Assembly: GCA_914767715.1 (NCBI GenBank)
Contig: OU612070.1
Span: forward strand, 2,065,501-2,125,500
Length of the DNA: 60,000 bases
From: Membranipora membranacea
Taxonomy: Eukaryota; Bryozoa; Gymnolaemata; Cheilostomatida; Membraniporidae
Direction: 5' to 3'
The position numbers and the translations under genes are program-made. Position 1 is the stretch's first letter; every line of letters begins with the position of its first letter. The notes under the pieces are model-generated. The model was not told where the DNA came from, made no database searches, and was given only the letters and a program-made list of their open reading frames with translations. This document shows positions 21,251-34,100 of this stretch, piece by piece.

Positions 21251-21900
21251 ATGACAGATAATTAAAGATTCAGCTACTAGTCATATAGTCTTGTTTACTT
21301 GTTATCTGATGAGAGAAAAGTGAATCATCTGGAAAATAATTCAATGAAGATTGTTTAACCGACACATGGCATATATGGCACATTAGGAATGGCTGTGAGC
21401 CGAACAGACCCTTGGGAACCCCTGAGTCCTGCTGCAGAGCCAATCTCCAATCCAAGATAACGTCTGGTTATGTGTACCGAACAGATTTAGTTTGAATCGA
21501 TTTAGAATGAGAAACAATATTGTATGTATGCTTTTGAAAAGTAATAATTGAGGGGTAAAATGAGTCTATGAAGTCAGTTATTGTGCGGTGGAGTTGTGTG
21601 TCACAGCTGTGACCTGAATCCACATTGATGTGAGTAACAAAAGTTATATTTACTGAAGTACATGAGAATAATATGTTCCAGTGTTTTACATAAAATGACT
21701 GTTAGTGAAATAGGCCAATAATTTAAAGCAAAATATGACGATCCCCCTTTTTATGTGTGGGTACAACATTAGATAGTTTTCCACTCAGAAGTGAATATTT
21801 AAACAAGGCTGTAACAGCAGTGCAGAGGACACTTGTCATAACAAGTAACGCAGGTTTGAGTTACTTGTGAATCCAGCGGGATATTTCAATCATGAGCAGA
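21250..21900 (-). mobile_element. Heavily decayed LINE reverse transcriptase remnant
   Basis: On the minus strand, pieces of a reverse transcriptase can be read in several frames: NVVPTHKKGDRH, then NYWPISLTVILCKTLEHII (the usual NYRPISLTS block), and further on DWRLALQQDSGVPKGLFGS, a degraded SGVPQGSVLGP motif. Multiple stops and shifts show it is inactive. It is not the same copy type as the intact LINE at 8-12 kb. Confidence 0.75.
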
Positions 21901-23134
21901 TATATTGAAATAGATGAAGTCACAGACAATCATGATATTGGGATTAAAATGCGGTTCATTGACCAGACACAGAGTATGTGTGTTACACGCTGGCTTGTAG
22001 CATGTAGTCTACAAAATACATAGACTTTTCAAGGCCATACACGATAGAGCTGTTCCTCCTTGCTGCTGCCTTTTCCCGGTTGCTCTTCTTGTGGAGTTCC
22101 TTTGCTAGCAGATTACCGCTATTAGAAGATCATTCTCCATGCGCAATGGCAATCACGAGATAACACAGGATCTTAACCTGCCCCGCAAAAGCTCAGTATT
22201 GCATGGGGAGCTCATTCAAGATTTCACTGATTTTTTTATATATAGGTGCATAAACTCAGTGCTTGAGAAATAGTTGGCATGTCTCACACAAGGCCTACCA
22301 ACCATGCAATACTAGGAAGTTCCAGGATATGGATTTGTTGAGCCTTGCAATCTATCCATTGTGCAGGCCAAGGCATGTGAAGAGGTAGTACTTCTCACAC
22401 ATTGAGCACACTGTTGCTTTTTTATCTAGTGGGAATCTCATCACACATTCCCCAGGTTTTTATCTCCCATATTATATTACTTGATTTACAATCACTATAA
22501 GGTTCCCCTACTCGAAGCCCCCCAAACAACTGACTACCCACATCATGCCACTGATAGGTTATCCTGAATGTTACAGCTATAATAAGATTTCAAAGTCTGA
22601 CAACAACTAGTATGTCTACATGCCAGACAGACTACTACCCTGCCTATCTATCTCATCTGAAGGAAATATTGGGTGCCTACTACTTTACTGTTCAGCCCTT
22701 ACCATAAGGTTCTCTCTAGGATTCTGTAGCAAACTTCTAGCAGGGAGCTCCTAGCCACTACCAGGCAATGATATTTCTTCTATGTGAGGGTGATGTGTTT
22801 CCTAAAGATGCCTTGTACTCTCTCTTATTGATACACTTTCCTGTAAATTTTCTGTAACTCTGCTAATTATTTCTCGCCCAAGTTCCAAACAATCTTAAAT
22901 GACCTTAACCCTGCTTGATGGTCACGATTGGACAATACCGAGCCATGTGACTACAAGCTTTTGAGAATTTGGCTAATTTGGTAACCTTGACACGAAGTAG
23001 CCACACATAAAACAGAAATTTTTTGTACAAGTTGTGCTCATCTCACATTTGATACCCACTAAAAAAAACCCCACTAGATACAATCAAATACAAGGTATCC
23101 TGTTCACTTTGCCTGTTAACCAAATTACAACACA
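21901..23134. other. Intergenic, upstream of SRP9
   Basis: Unassigned sequence with no family resemblance or open frame of note. The SRP9 promoter should lie in its last few hundred bases. Confidence 0.4.
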
Positions 23135-24363
23135 ATGACCTACACTACCAACTGGGATGAATTTGAAAAGACTGCGGATATGCTCTATAAATCTGATCCA
23201 CAAAAGGTAGATGCTAAATTATAATAATTATTACTAAATTCACAATAATTGAGTTTCTCATCTCAGACCTTATTTGTAAGTAAAAAGCTACAACTACCAC
23301 CTGCCTATCACAATAGAAAAAACCCAATTATGCTTATTGTTTGCATCTTGTCACTAACGATTTCTGTCACTTGTCTCTTTATTTCACTTGTCTCTCTATT
23401 AGGCTGGTTTTTGGATTGTTGCTTATTTATTCATTCCATTGTGCTCAAAATTTCACATACAATGTGTGTTGATACATACATGCTAATAAATGCACCCAGT
23501 TTTCAGATATTTATAAAAGAACCAGTATGTAGGTATTCATTGATATTTTTACTTGTTGTATTAACCGGAGCTCATTAGGAGGGATATTTCTGTCAGCTTG
23601 CTCCTTATCCAAATTCCTCTGTACACATACCATTCTTAATAAGAGAAAATGAAATTTTAAGCTGCCCCATTAGATTAATTAAGTAATTTTGTTATGTGAG
23701 ATTTGAAGTCAATGCGTTCCCATTAGACCTATGTGTAACTGTTGTGACAGTCAGGGTTTAGGCCTACCTAATTAATTCCATATGAGTGATGCTAAATAGG
23801 AAAGCACAGCACTTCGATACGTTCTCCTCTTTCGCTTAATACATAAGTCGTATTATTTTTCTACATACTTTGTCTTTATATTCACAGTGTCGGTTTGTGA
23901 TGAAATATATTAACTCAGAAGGAAAATTTGTGGTAAAAATGACGAATGATGTTGTGGTAAGTTAGCCTCAAATTGTAAGTTGTATGAATGAGACATTTTG
24001 ACCATAATACTCATACATGCTTTAGTAAGGCTTCATGTAACACAGCCTTCTCAAACCTCCAGGTTGGGATCACAGTAATACTGAAAAGGTATAGCCTTGT
24101 GGTCGCCCTAGTGTTTCAACCGTCTCTTAATAAGCCATAGCCTGAGCGTAAAAGCACACAACCATAAATCACCTCTAGTCTCACCCTTCTAGACATTGGA
24201 GTTGCTTTCATGGGATCCGCATTACAGGTAAAAGTAAAGAATATATGTTCGTTGTTTTTTCATTTGATTCCAGTGCATACAGTACAAGAGTGAGCTAGCC
24301 TCTGATCTTAAGAAAATGGAAAAGTTTTCCGGGAATCTGATGAGAACTATGACAATGAAGTGA
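23135..24363 (+). CDS. SRP9: Signal recognition particle 9 kDa protein (SRP9)
   Basis: Three exons: 23135-23206, 23888-23956, 24274-24363, all phase 0, giving 76 residues (human 86). Exon 1 gives NWDEFEKTADMLYKSDPQK, matching the family's W-x-E-F-x-x-x-A-E-x-L-Y-x-x-D-P start. Exon 2 gives FVMKYINSEGKFVVKMTNDV and exon 3 CIQYKSELASDLKKMEKFSG. With SRP14 it forms the Alu-domain heterodimer of the signal recognition particle, which binds the 7SL RNA Alu end and arrests elongation. The C-terminus is about ten residues shorter than in mammals, in the variable tail. The start is the only in-frame ATG near the conserved Trp. Confidence 0.94.
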
Positions 24364-25149
24364 ATTATTCTCTCATCTAATCTATTGGCACGATGGGTCA
24401 CATTTATATAGGTACAAGGATATTTTTGGATCTCTAGCTAAGTATACATGTACATATATGACATTATTATATTATATAACCTGACATTTAATGTATTGAG
24501 TATACGTGATAATACCTCTGTCGAGGTAGTTTAACTTACTGACTGCTCGGTTCAGTGCTAATTTATCACAGGTTTGAGTCAGATATTTGATGGTACAGAT
24601 TATTATAATAAATTTGGAGTCATCATATTTACATCAGTGAGTAGACAATTCTATATCAAGTAGAGCAGGATAATAGTTGACATGTGATATAAATATCGTG
24701 TTAGTCATATTATTCTATATCTATTATGTTATGTGTGTAATGCGTACTTTTTATTAAATGTTATAAAGTTTGATGCAAATATAATAGGGCCTCGCGCATT
24801 GAATGAAAGTCATAAATTCCAGATCTATTAATCGACTTGAGTATGATTTAGCACCATGAGCATAACTTTCCATCCTTAACTCAGTTATAGAGATATACTT
24901 ACATCAAGTTTGGTGCAGCCTGCTAGTTGAGGGAAGCAGGTCTCGATAATGGCTAATTGGATCATGCTTGATCTGAGATATAATAAATGGGTTTCAGATT
25001 CTGTTTGCTGAATAATGGATCATTATATTTATATTCCCTCAATACATATAATAGTTTGCATGTCTCTTGTGTACTACATCAGCTTCATGTTATCTGGTGA
25101 ACCAATAATTCTGTCTATCTGTTGTAATCTATCTGTCTATCTGTTGTAA
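24364..25149. other. SRP9 3' flank
   Basis: AT-rich sequence that includes the SRP9 3' UTR. A short tandem duplication of a CTATCTGTTGTAAT-type unit (about 25113-25150) lies immediately before the large TIR element. Confidence 0.5.
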
Positions 25150-25539
25150 TTAGGCCAGAAGCAGCCTAGCTGTAACTGCTCTATAAAATAATGGCACGGA
25201 CAATTTTTGATGGCAGGAAACTGATCGCATAATTATTATACTTCATTGATGTTTCTTCTGTAAAATTCACCGGGTGTACCCAGTTGTAGTGGTCATATTT
25301 AGAAATTAAAAGGTGTTTTGTTTTTGCATTATATGTGTGGGGACATAACTCCTATTCTGTGTAATCTTACTAATCTAATCTTCAGGGAATTCCAGGTTGA
25401 AACTGCATTGTGGGGATTTTGTTGACTTGCCAATTCATTTACCAAGTAAACTTGCAGAAGTCTGCTCGTGTTAGATCAGGACAAAATTTAAAATTTTCAA
25501 TAAGTATGTCAGATCTTTATGAGGTTAGTATGATACTGT

Positions 25540-26570
25540 CTTGCGGCAGCATATCCGCAATATTTCTCAAAATTGCATATAATAAGTGAAATGTTAAGAA
25601 TTCAATAAAAAAGGTGTTTCTAGGGTGGAACAACGTGGTGAATCCAAAATTAAGGTTGTACGCAGTTGTAGCATTCATGTCAGCGGCAGCGCGGCAGCAT
25701 ATCCTCATTTCTTCTAAAAATTGCTTTTAATGAGTGAAATGTTAAGAGTTTAAATAAAAGGTGTTTTAAGGATATAACAACGTGCTGAATATAAAGAAAT
25801 AGGGTGTAACCTAGAACAAGTTTTATCCAATTGCCTGCATGCCTATTGCTCCCAATCCACTGTTCACGCTGCGGCGTGACCAGTGGATCGGGAGCCACAG
25901 CTCGGAATGCAGGCGAATGGACCAAACTTGGTCTAGTGTACCCAGTCGTAGCAATCATGTCAGCAGAAGATCGGCAGCGCGACAGCATATCACAGTTTTT
26001 CTCAAAATCGCTAATAATAAGTGAAATGTTACGAGTTTAAAACAAGGGTGTATCTAGGGTAGAACAACGTGCTGAATCCAAAACTGAGAGTGAACCCGGT
26101 TGTAGCAATCATGTCAGCGGAAGTGCGGCAGCATACCTGCAATTTTCTTCACAATCGGTAAGTGAAATGTTAAGTGATTAATATGGTCAGCAGGAAACAC
26201 GACTATATGTATGATTTTAACAAGATATTATATCACATCATTTTAAAAGGTGGTCAGCGACAGCACTACATCTCAACGAGAACAAGACAAAAAGCAGCCT
26301 AGACATACGACTGCTCAAAACATGATAGCGTGGGACAAATTTGATGTAGGACAAAAGTGTGTACCCAGTTGAAGAGGTCAGCCGCAGCACTACTGCATAT
26401 CCCAAATATTCACACTATCTATATGTGATTAGTGGGAAGTCAAGAGTTTGATGCAGTTGGCACAAGTCAAGACTATAGTACTGGGTTCTACATTGTATAT
26501 GTTTTATCATTACATGAGATGGTTGATGAGAGACAGCACTACCGCATATCCCCATATCATGTCATTAATT
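25540..26570. repeat. ~148-bp tandem repeat array
   Basis: A landmark close to GCGGCAGCATATCC recurs at about 25542, 25690, 25976 and 26124, and more weakly near 26394 and 26536. Spacings are 148, 286, 148, about 270 and about 142. The 286 spacing equals one unit plus about 138 bases, the size of the fold-back element nested at 25809-25937. Each unit also contains AAGTGAAATGTTAAGAG and TAGCAATCATGTCAGC-type blocks. Confidence 0.85.
25809..25937. mobile_element. Fold-back element of the 'AAACTTG / CTGCAT' family, copy 1
   Basis: A near-complete hairpin: the start CTAGAACAAG...GCCTGCAT and the end ATGCAGGCGAATGG...CTTGGTCTAG are inverted copies, and the middle (CCCAATCCACTG / CAGTGGATCGGGAG) also pairs. 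TGTA flanks both sides as a possible target duplication. It is nested in one unit of the 148-bp array. Sister copies lie at 31441-31533 and 52396-52511. Confidence 0.85.
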
Positions 26571-27204
26571 AGCATGTTAGGAAAGTATGCGAAGCTGGCA
26601 TATCTAAGTTTTTCAGACTCTGACAGTTTGGTTTCTTTCTTAAAAGTGAGGTACTCATTGAACTCTTTGCTCATGTGTTATGAAAAAGATATCCAGCCAA
26701 AAAATGACATAAGAGGCAATTGAACCGTCAAAAATGTTGTCTGTAATTGCCCCAAGACAGTGGTCTTAAGACCATACAATATCATACTAGCATCAAGTAT
26801 CCTGCCATCAAGTATTTATAATCTTCGATACTAGTCCCATAAGAAGTTTGACATAATTCAATTGAAATTTTTTGCAATTTGTGCTGGTCTGATACGAGCA
26901 GCCTTCTCTCCTAGTTTACTTGGTGAAATAATTGCCATGTCAACAAAATCCCACAACGCAATTTCAACCTGGAATTCCCTGATGATTAGATTACTTAGAT
27001 TACACAGAATAGGAGTTATTTCCCCACACATATAATGCCAAAACAAACCACCTTTTAATTTCTAAATATCATGACCACTACAGCTGGGTACACACGGTCA
27101 ATTTTACAGAACATACACCAATGAAGTATAAAACGTGATCAGTATCCTGCCATCAAATATTGTCCGTGCCATAACAACTTATGCTATAGCTGCTTCTGGC
27201 CTAA

Positions 27205-28171
27205 TGAGAGTTTTGCATAATTGAAGCTTGTTTAGTGCCCAAATATTTCTGGTCATTTAGCACTCTATCGCCTGCTATTGATAAAACCAGTCTAGTCTTA
27301 GTGCTCAGACTGCTGCAAGGTTGAGTCATTGGCATTGCAATATCAAACACTCATTTTACAAAAAATAACTTTGTATGATATTGTTATTCCCCTAAATGCC
27401 ACTTTCAGCACTCTCAGCTCTTAGGCTGGTTTAAGCCTAGACTCAAAGGCTTTTGAACTTTATAATCGAATATCACCAAATACCCCTTGTAGGCATTAGA
27501 GACCCTATCCTAACCTATGGCGTATGATACTTCAGGACTCAAGCTGCAGCGGCTTGTCCAAATGACTTTGATGAGTCCTGGGACTTAGTTTTGGAATGAA
27601 GCTATTGAATTATTGAAGTCAGTTTCTGCTTGCTTTCATTGCGATCACTGCTATGTTCATTTTGAGTGATTCAATTCCGATGGGTTTTTTTTATGAGGCT
27701 ATTGGTAATGGAACTAAAAACCATCTCAAAGCCATCATCAAGCCATATATCATAATCCAAGCGATAAAATCCACTCTGCCAAAGATTATAAATACTCTGC
27801 GATATTATCATCTCAACTCTTGTGGTTGTCATGGAAATAGTTTGACAGTGATCGGTCAAGTGTCTTTAGTTTCTGTTCTTTATTATACTCATTCTCGCAA
27901 GTCTTTATCTACTAGTTTGTTCCGAATTGATAAATCACAGGCTAGAATTATTTATCAAAAATTGACGTGACCTCTTGAACTAGAATGATATCAGTGTTCA
28001 GTGGCCTCTGTGCTGCGCCAGTTTGAAGTAAATTGTAAACAGATGCAGGACTGTGTTTCACATTACTGTAATGTAATACGCCCCTCTAGTGCCAGGCTCA
28101 ACATTGCACAAATAAACAGTACTCAGTTTGACAGCAACCTTGCATACAACTACCTCGTTTGATGCTCTAGG
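27205..28171. other. Intergenic, upstream of AMN
   Basis: An open frame of 105 codons at 27653-27970 (+) has no recognisable domain and no supporting splice structure. I do not call it a gene. The AMN promoter should lie in the last part; no distinct motif is supported. Confidence 0.4.
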
Positions 28172-31100
28172 ATGAGGCAGAAAACTTTTCTCTTTCTATT
28201 GTTTGGTAAGGACTTTAATATTTACTCTTTTCTTAATATCCACAATGTGATGGGGTTGTCAAAGGATGGTTGGTCTTGATAATCCAAACACTATGTACTC
28301 TTAGGGCAGGTGAAAAGTTAGTTGACCGATCAATTATCTTAGTTAAAATAGGCCCCCTCTGTGCTAATAGATATAGAAATCAGCTGCATAATGGAAGACT
28401 TTTCTGGCATAACTTCTCAATCAGTAGGTCTCATGGCTTCCTGGTGACACTGTTATATTAATTTTGCGATCGTCCTCCCCTGTAGTTGGAGTTGTGTGGT
28501 GTGATATGAAGACATGGAAGAGGAACACAAACTACGATGATCCAAACAACTGGAACACCGGAGGAGTTAAATGCTCCAATGACATCAAGAAGTTTCCTAA
28601 AGACATGCGAGCATCAATCTTCATCCAACAGAATGAATCACTGCAAGAAATTGTGAGTCTAATTTCTGCCATTTGAAATTGAAACCTGATTTCCAGATCA
28701 TTTTCACACGTTAAAAGTTGAAACTGTAACGATATATATATGGTTGCAAACTTGGGCTTTTATTTGTGATCTGATTAAGTATATAAGAGGATGATTTGAT
28801 GACACGGATATCACTATGGTATCCTTGCCCGTCATAAATAACGCCATCAATTACGAAAACATAAAAGGGAAGATAGATAATGTATGGGATAAATTATTTG
28901 TATCTGAAAATAAGTTTTGTTATCTTGGTTGGGACACACAGTTAGTAATTTTTCTGCTGATCTTTTTTCTGCTGACATTTTGTTGCGTTATGCCGTTGAG
29001 GATAGTTGAGGATATTGAGCTATCGCAGTGGTTTCTTGTGGTCTATGTAATAGGATTAGGGTATATCAATCACAATACATGTCAATGTCAAGCCAAACTT
29101 ATATACATGTATCTGCAATTTCCATAATCATGAATAATGTGTTTGTTCAGTGCTCAATGGGCCATGAAAGAATATTGGCCAATTCATCTTAGGCAACTAT
29201 TATCATATAATATATATATCTGATTTAAATGACATTTTCAGCTAGTTTTTATATCTTGACATATTTGGCAAAGGGTTTCATAATGCACACTATTGGCAGA
29301 ACACTTTTTGATTGTCATTGATTTGGTAATGGTTGGCCGATCTCTCTCTTCATCTTCATTGATATGATGATTTTGTATATGCTGAAAATCTGTGCAATTT
29401 TAATGGGAGTTGGAGAAGATTTCTAGCCATAGCCATTCAACTCCGAGAACTTGATTGCTGTCTTGTCTCTTGGCAGGCAAGGCACGATTGTATTACTTCC
29501 TGGAAGCATGTTATGATAAAATCACATATGGACAATACTCATCCCTCTGTATTTTAGCTGCTATCAGATAACATGGTTCTGACAATCGAAGAGGGAGTTG
29601 TTCTCACATTTATCAGTGCTCTTCCTGAGTCTGAGAAATCTGAGGTAACACCATCAGTTAAACCCGATGACTCGAGCAAGGTGTCCCAGCAGACCTCTAC
29701 TCCACCTACTGAAAGCCCTGCCAGATGTAAACCTGAAGGAAGAGGTATGAGCCGATTTCACCGTAAATAGAATGCCAAATTGTTATGCAATTTCACACCA
29801 GTTCATTCTAGCGAGATAAGAATTACTTACTTATCCATTCTCCTATCAATCTGGTAGTTGTAGGCTCAAAAAATGTATGTTTATTAATACCTCCAGCAGT
29901 TTTACGGCATACAACGATGATGGTGGTGACTGCTGTTTATTCTAAAGTTTGTTAATGAAATCATTGAGGCACGCTCTGGATGTCAAACTATATGCTACCT
30001 AATAAGCTTGTTGTAACAAGGAATCATCTACTAGCAATACAAACTTTTGTGGTGATCTAATTAAAGTATTCCAGTTGTTTTTCATGTGAAAAACCATCTG
30101 TGTGTTAGGATGTAGACTATCATACCATACATGCTATTTGTAATTTGTATGTGTTTAGTCTATACTATTATACATGTTATTTTTGTAGTTGTTGAGTTCA
30201 GTGCTTCTTCCGGACCATGGTTTGACCCGAAATCCTGGGGAACGAATCAGATTCACTCTAATGATTCTCTGAGATTCTTATTGGATGTTGAGAAGGTCCC
30301 TTGTAGTCAGGATCGAGTTATATTTCCTGATTATAACTCATTTGTTGTTGATATGGAGGCTAAACAGCTGAGCATTGGCTCTATGCTCATACACAATGAG
30401 GTAGGTCGGCCAGCTGGATATCATATTACAGTTTGCTATTATGTCACCGTGAATCATGCGCTTTCTTGGAATTGTATCCCCATTTAATTGAGAAATCTAT
30501 GAGTAGCTCTACTGTTTTTGTCATGTGCCCTGTTTTAATTAAATTTCTATGAAGCTGGAATTTGTTGTTTACCCCAGCAGAGTAAACCCTGGTATTTAAT
30601 TGGGACGTCATCTAATTTTTACAGGAGATGATAACTCAGTATGGGTTTGACTTGTACTGGTCACAGCAGAAGGCTCCCTATGAGTTTGTGAACAGGCCAA
30701 GTGATGTCAGTAAAGATCTTACTATAACTGGACTACCATGTGGAGACGATAGATCATGTCAATGTGATGATCGCTACTCGGATAGCATGGTGAGATTGCT
30801 TTTATTACGAGTTTTGTATTTGTATTTTGAAAGCAGTTTTACTTATAAAGAATTCACAGGTCACTAGAAACAGATATTGATGGTCTGTCAAAGAAAACGA
30901 GTGCCATTAACATTTAGTCTACAGTCTAGAACTTCGGTTTGTATTGCCAACATAAAACGAATGGTGCATCCTATCGTGTTTTCCCTTATATGACTTATAT
31001 ATATTGACAAGACTTTGACTCTTTGGTGTTTACTTTACAGAAATCATCGGTGTGCTCTCATGTAACCTGTCATGATATCTCCTCACTATGTGTCCAGCCT

Positions 31101-34100
31101 TTACCTCCTCCACCTGGTCACTGCTGCTCAATGTGTGGTACGTAATAAAAATCATGGTATCATTAAGATTCATCAAACCTCACCAAACCATTTAGATTCA
31201 GTCAACCTGGGAGTAAAATATAAAACAGGGGACGGGTACTAAAACATTATTTTGTAGCTTCCCTATAAAAGTTTACTACGTTTATGTTAGCTTCATTGTA
31301 AAGCGAGTATATATTACGATTAAAGAAACAGTTGCGCTCCTTCTTATTAGGAATTACCTTCTCAATGTCCAATGTTTAACATTTTGACAACTAGTTATGA
31401 CAAGATTGGAAATTTCAAGGAGAATTCCAGGTTTTTTTTTAGATTATTTTTGATCCAGTTTGCCTGCATCCGTAATATCTCAGTGGAGGGGAGCTATTTG
31501 TAATGCAGGCAAACTGGATCAAACTTGATCTAGGTTTTTTCACGAACTTTTGTAGTTTTTTTTTTATGATTAAGATCCCTCGGTCAATCTCTCAAATTGT
31601 TACAAACTCAGTTCTCTAAATTACAGGGGCTACTCTCACAGTAAACACAAACTCCACAAAATCTCAGTTTCCACTGAATGAGTTACATCATGTGATAACC
31701 AGAGCGTTACAGGGAGTCAGCGGCGATGTTAAATACACACTGGGTCGTATAATCGACAGCAGCAATGTGGATATTATACTAAGAGATGGTTCTGGTTCTG
31801 GAGATGATGCCAGTAAAAGTGTGTGCAAAGTAAGAGAGGCTCTCTTGAAAAGTGAGTATTGGACATTAGCTGAATTTTGTTATTGGGGTGGCATAGTAGC
31901 GACTTTCACAGTTATCCCTCTACCACCCGACAGGAAGGAGAAAATAGTTGTACTCAATTTATAATCAAATCCTCTTGTCCACTTTTTGTGATAACCACCT
32001 ACTAGGCAATAATAACACAGAGAGCAAGGAAAAGTTCAAATACTTATCAGAAACCAAGTTGTGTTTGTTTTATATTATTCCTATCAACTAGCATCATTCC
32101 TTTTATAATAAAAGGACACTTTTTACCTGATTTTACTTTTTAATTTATGTCTTAGATGAGACGACACAGGTGCTTGACCTTGACAGTGTACTATTCAACA
32201 GATCAGATGGAGTTGATAACTGTAATCCACCCAAAGCACCCTCCACTCCCAGCTCTCAAATAAAAAAGGGTAGGCACTCAAATCATACGGTCAAAGACGA
32301 TTAGTAGTACACGCCAAATTTTTCTCCTACTTTTTGTGTACGGTAAAGTATTCACCAATGTGTATCTATATATATTAGAATATGGTACACATAACCAGTA
32401 TATGACCTCTAATGTGCCTCGGACAGGAATCTAGTACTTGCGCACTCTAGCTCTTAGAGATACAAAAAGTATAACAAACCCAGTCTTTATTATCCTGGCA
32501 GTTAATTTTGCTATGTATATGATATATATATTATCTTGTTTTTGTTGTAGTGAATTGGGACACTATTATAATTGGTGTATCTGTGGGATTCGGAGTCATC
32601 TGCTTAATGTTTGTTTTACTGGGAGTGTTCCTGTACCGCAGAAAGTGAGTGGTCAAACTTAATACTGATCAAGAACTGCAAAGTTTCAACCTGCTTTTCG
32701 ACTTCTTCTCTATGTTACCACATTTCCGTTTTCATTACAGAAGACTTTTTAGCGGCGTAGCATTTGAAACTTTGAGATTTTGTTAATGAAATTATGTATC
32801 ATTATCCTAATCCTAATGCACTGGTGAGTTTGAGAATCTGTGTTGATATATATTCACAAGTATATATATACATTCCTGATATCAACATCTCTTATATTAA
32901 GATATTTATTGTATTTTTAGATACATGGGGTCAGGGAAGAATGAGATGGAGCTTGCCAGAGTTAGAACCTCTCAAGGGTTTGATAACCCCGTCTATGATA
33001 CTCCTTATGATGATAACTTTGTGGTCAGCTATGATCACTCTCAGGATGAGGTATGATTGTTCTCTTACCTTTGTATGTTTCCGCACGTCCCAGATAATTC
33101 TCAGAAGGAAAAATGCCGTTTGTATAATGTTGGAGTTTCTTTGGCTTGCTTGCTTTCGGTTTGGTTTTGAATTGTTATTATTGTCATGGCCAAGACAATT
33201 TGGTGCGAAGAGTAATAAAAAAAAGCTAAACTGATGCTTGTTATGATCCAAACCTTGCAAGAGGATATCTTTGGATTTGGGTTTTTAATAATCTTGTCAC
33301 GTAGCAGGCAATACTGATCAGCTAAAATGTTGATGTAAAGGATAAATGAGCTGATTATAGGATATTGCTGTTATTTTAGTTTCTGAATATCTGTTTGCTT
33401 GTTTTGTTTTACCAGGTGTCAGGGTTTGACAATGCGCTGTACACACCGACATCAGAGACAGGTGACACTTCTAAACTTCCAGAGAAGAAATTACCTCCAC
33501 CTATGGAGGACCCATGTAAGTTGCGACCTGTAGTCAACACCTGATAATGAACAAGTGTTATTAGGATGTTTGGTAGTTCAGGTGCTCTTCTCTTCTCAGG
33601 TAGCCGGTAGAGGCATTCCAGTATCAATCACACACAAATTGTTTGGTGGCGTTTGATGATGGAATGCAACAGCCTGGACTATAGCTGAGCACATTAACTA
33701 GGTGTTTGGTGTTGTTCTGATCTATGCGGTTTTTATCCTCTACCTGAGCATACTTTCTGAAGATCTTAGTCTATCTTCTTCTTACAATTCCCCTCAGAAA
33801 GATGCTATTGAATTTTCCTCAGACGCTCCGGTGGTGAAGAAGACCAAGAAATCTAAGAAGAAACAGAAAGAAGCTCAAGACATGGGCTTTGATAACCCTG
33901 TATATAACCTGAAGCCAAACGGCACTGGAGAGGGGACGGATAGTATGGTGTCTGTATCATTGGATGAGGAGGAAGCTGGACTCCCAGGCTATGTTGAGCA
34001 TGATGGCACAGGTAATTATGTTTGCTTCCTCAAATTTTGTAATGCATGAATAAAAAAAGTGCTCTGCTGAATCACAAATGAAACAACCATCCCACCAGGT

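Larger units (their letters stand above)
25150..27204. mobile_element. ~2 kb TIR element with long inverted ends and internal tandem repeats
   Basis: The ends are long inverted repeats of about 360 bases: 25151-25523 and 26846-27203 are reverse complements with scattered differences, starting TAGGCCAGAAGCAGC at each edge. TA at both edges may be the target duplication. The centre (about 25540-26570) is a degenerate tandem array (separate entry). There is no intact transposase. The right inverted end is open on the minus strand for about 60 codons (27046-26858), and the left copy is broken there, so this may be a coding relic. It is best seen as a non-autonomous DNA transposon; the superfamily is not determined. 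Confidence 0.75.

Noticed and set aside
25540-26570. CRISPR-like array
   Set aside because: Units are ~148 bp, diverged and contiguous with no unique spacers, and the genome is animal; it is a tandem repeat inside a TIR element.
27653-27970. 105-codon open frame (+)
   Set aside because: No domain, no signal peptide, no splice context and AT-driven composition; treated as chance.
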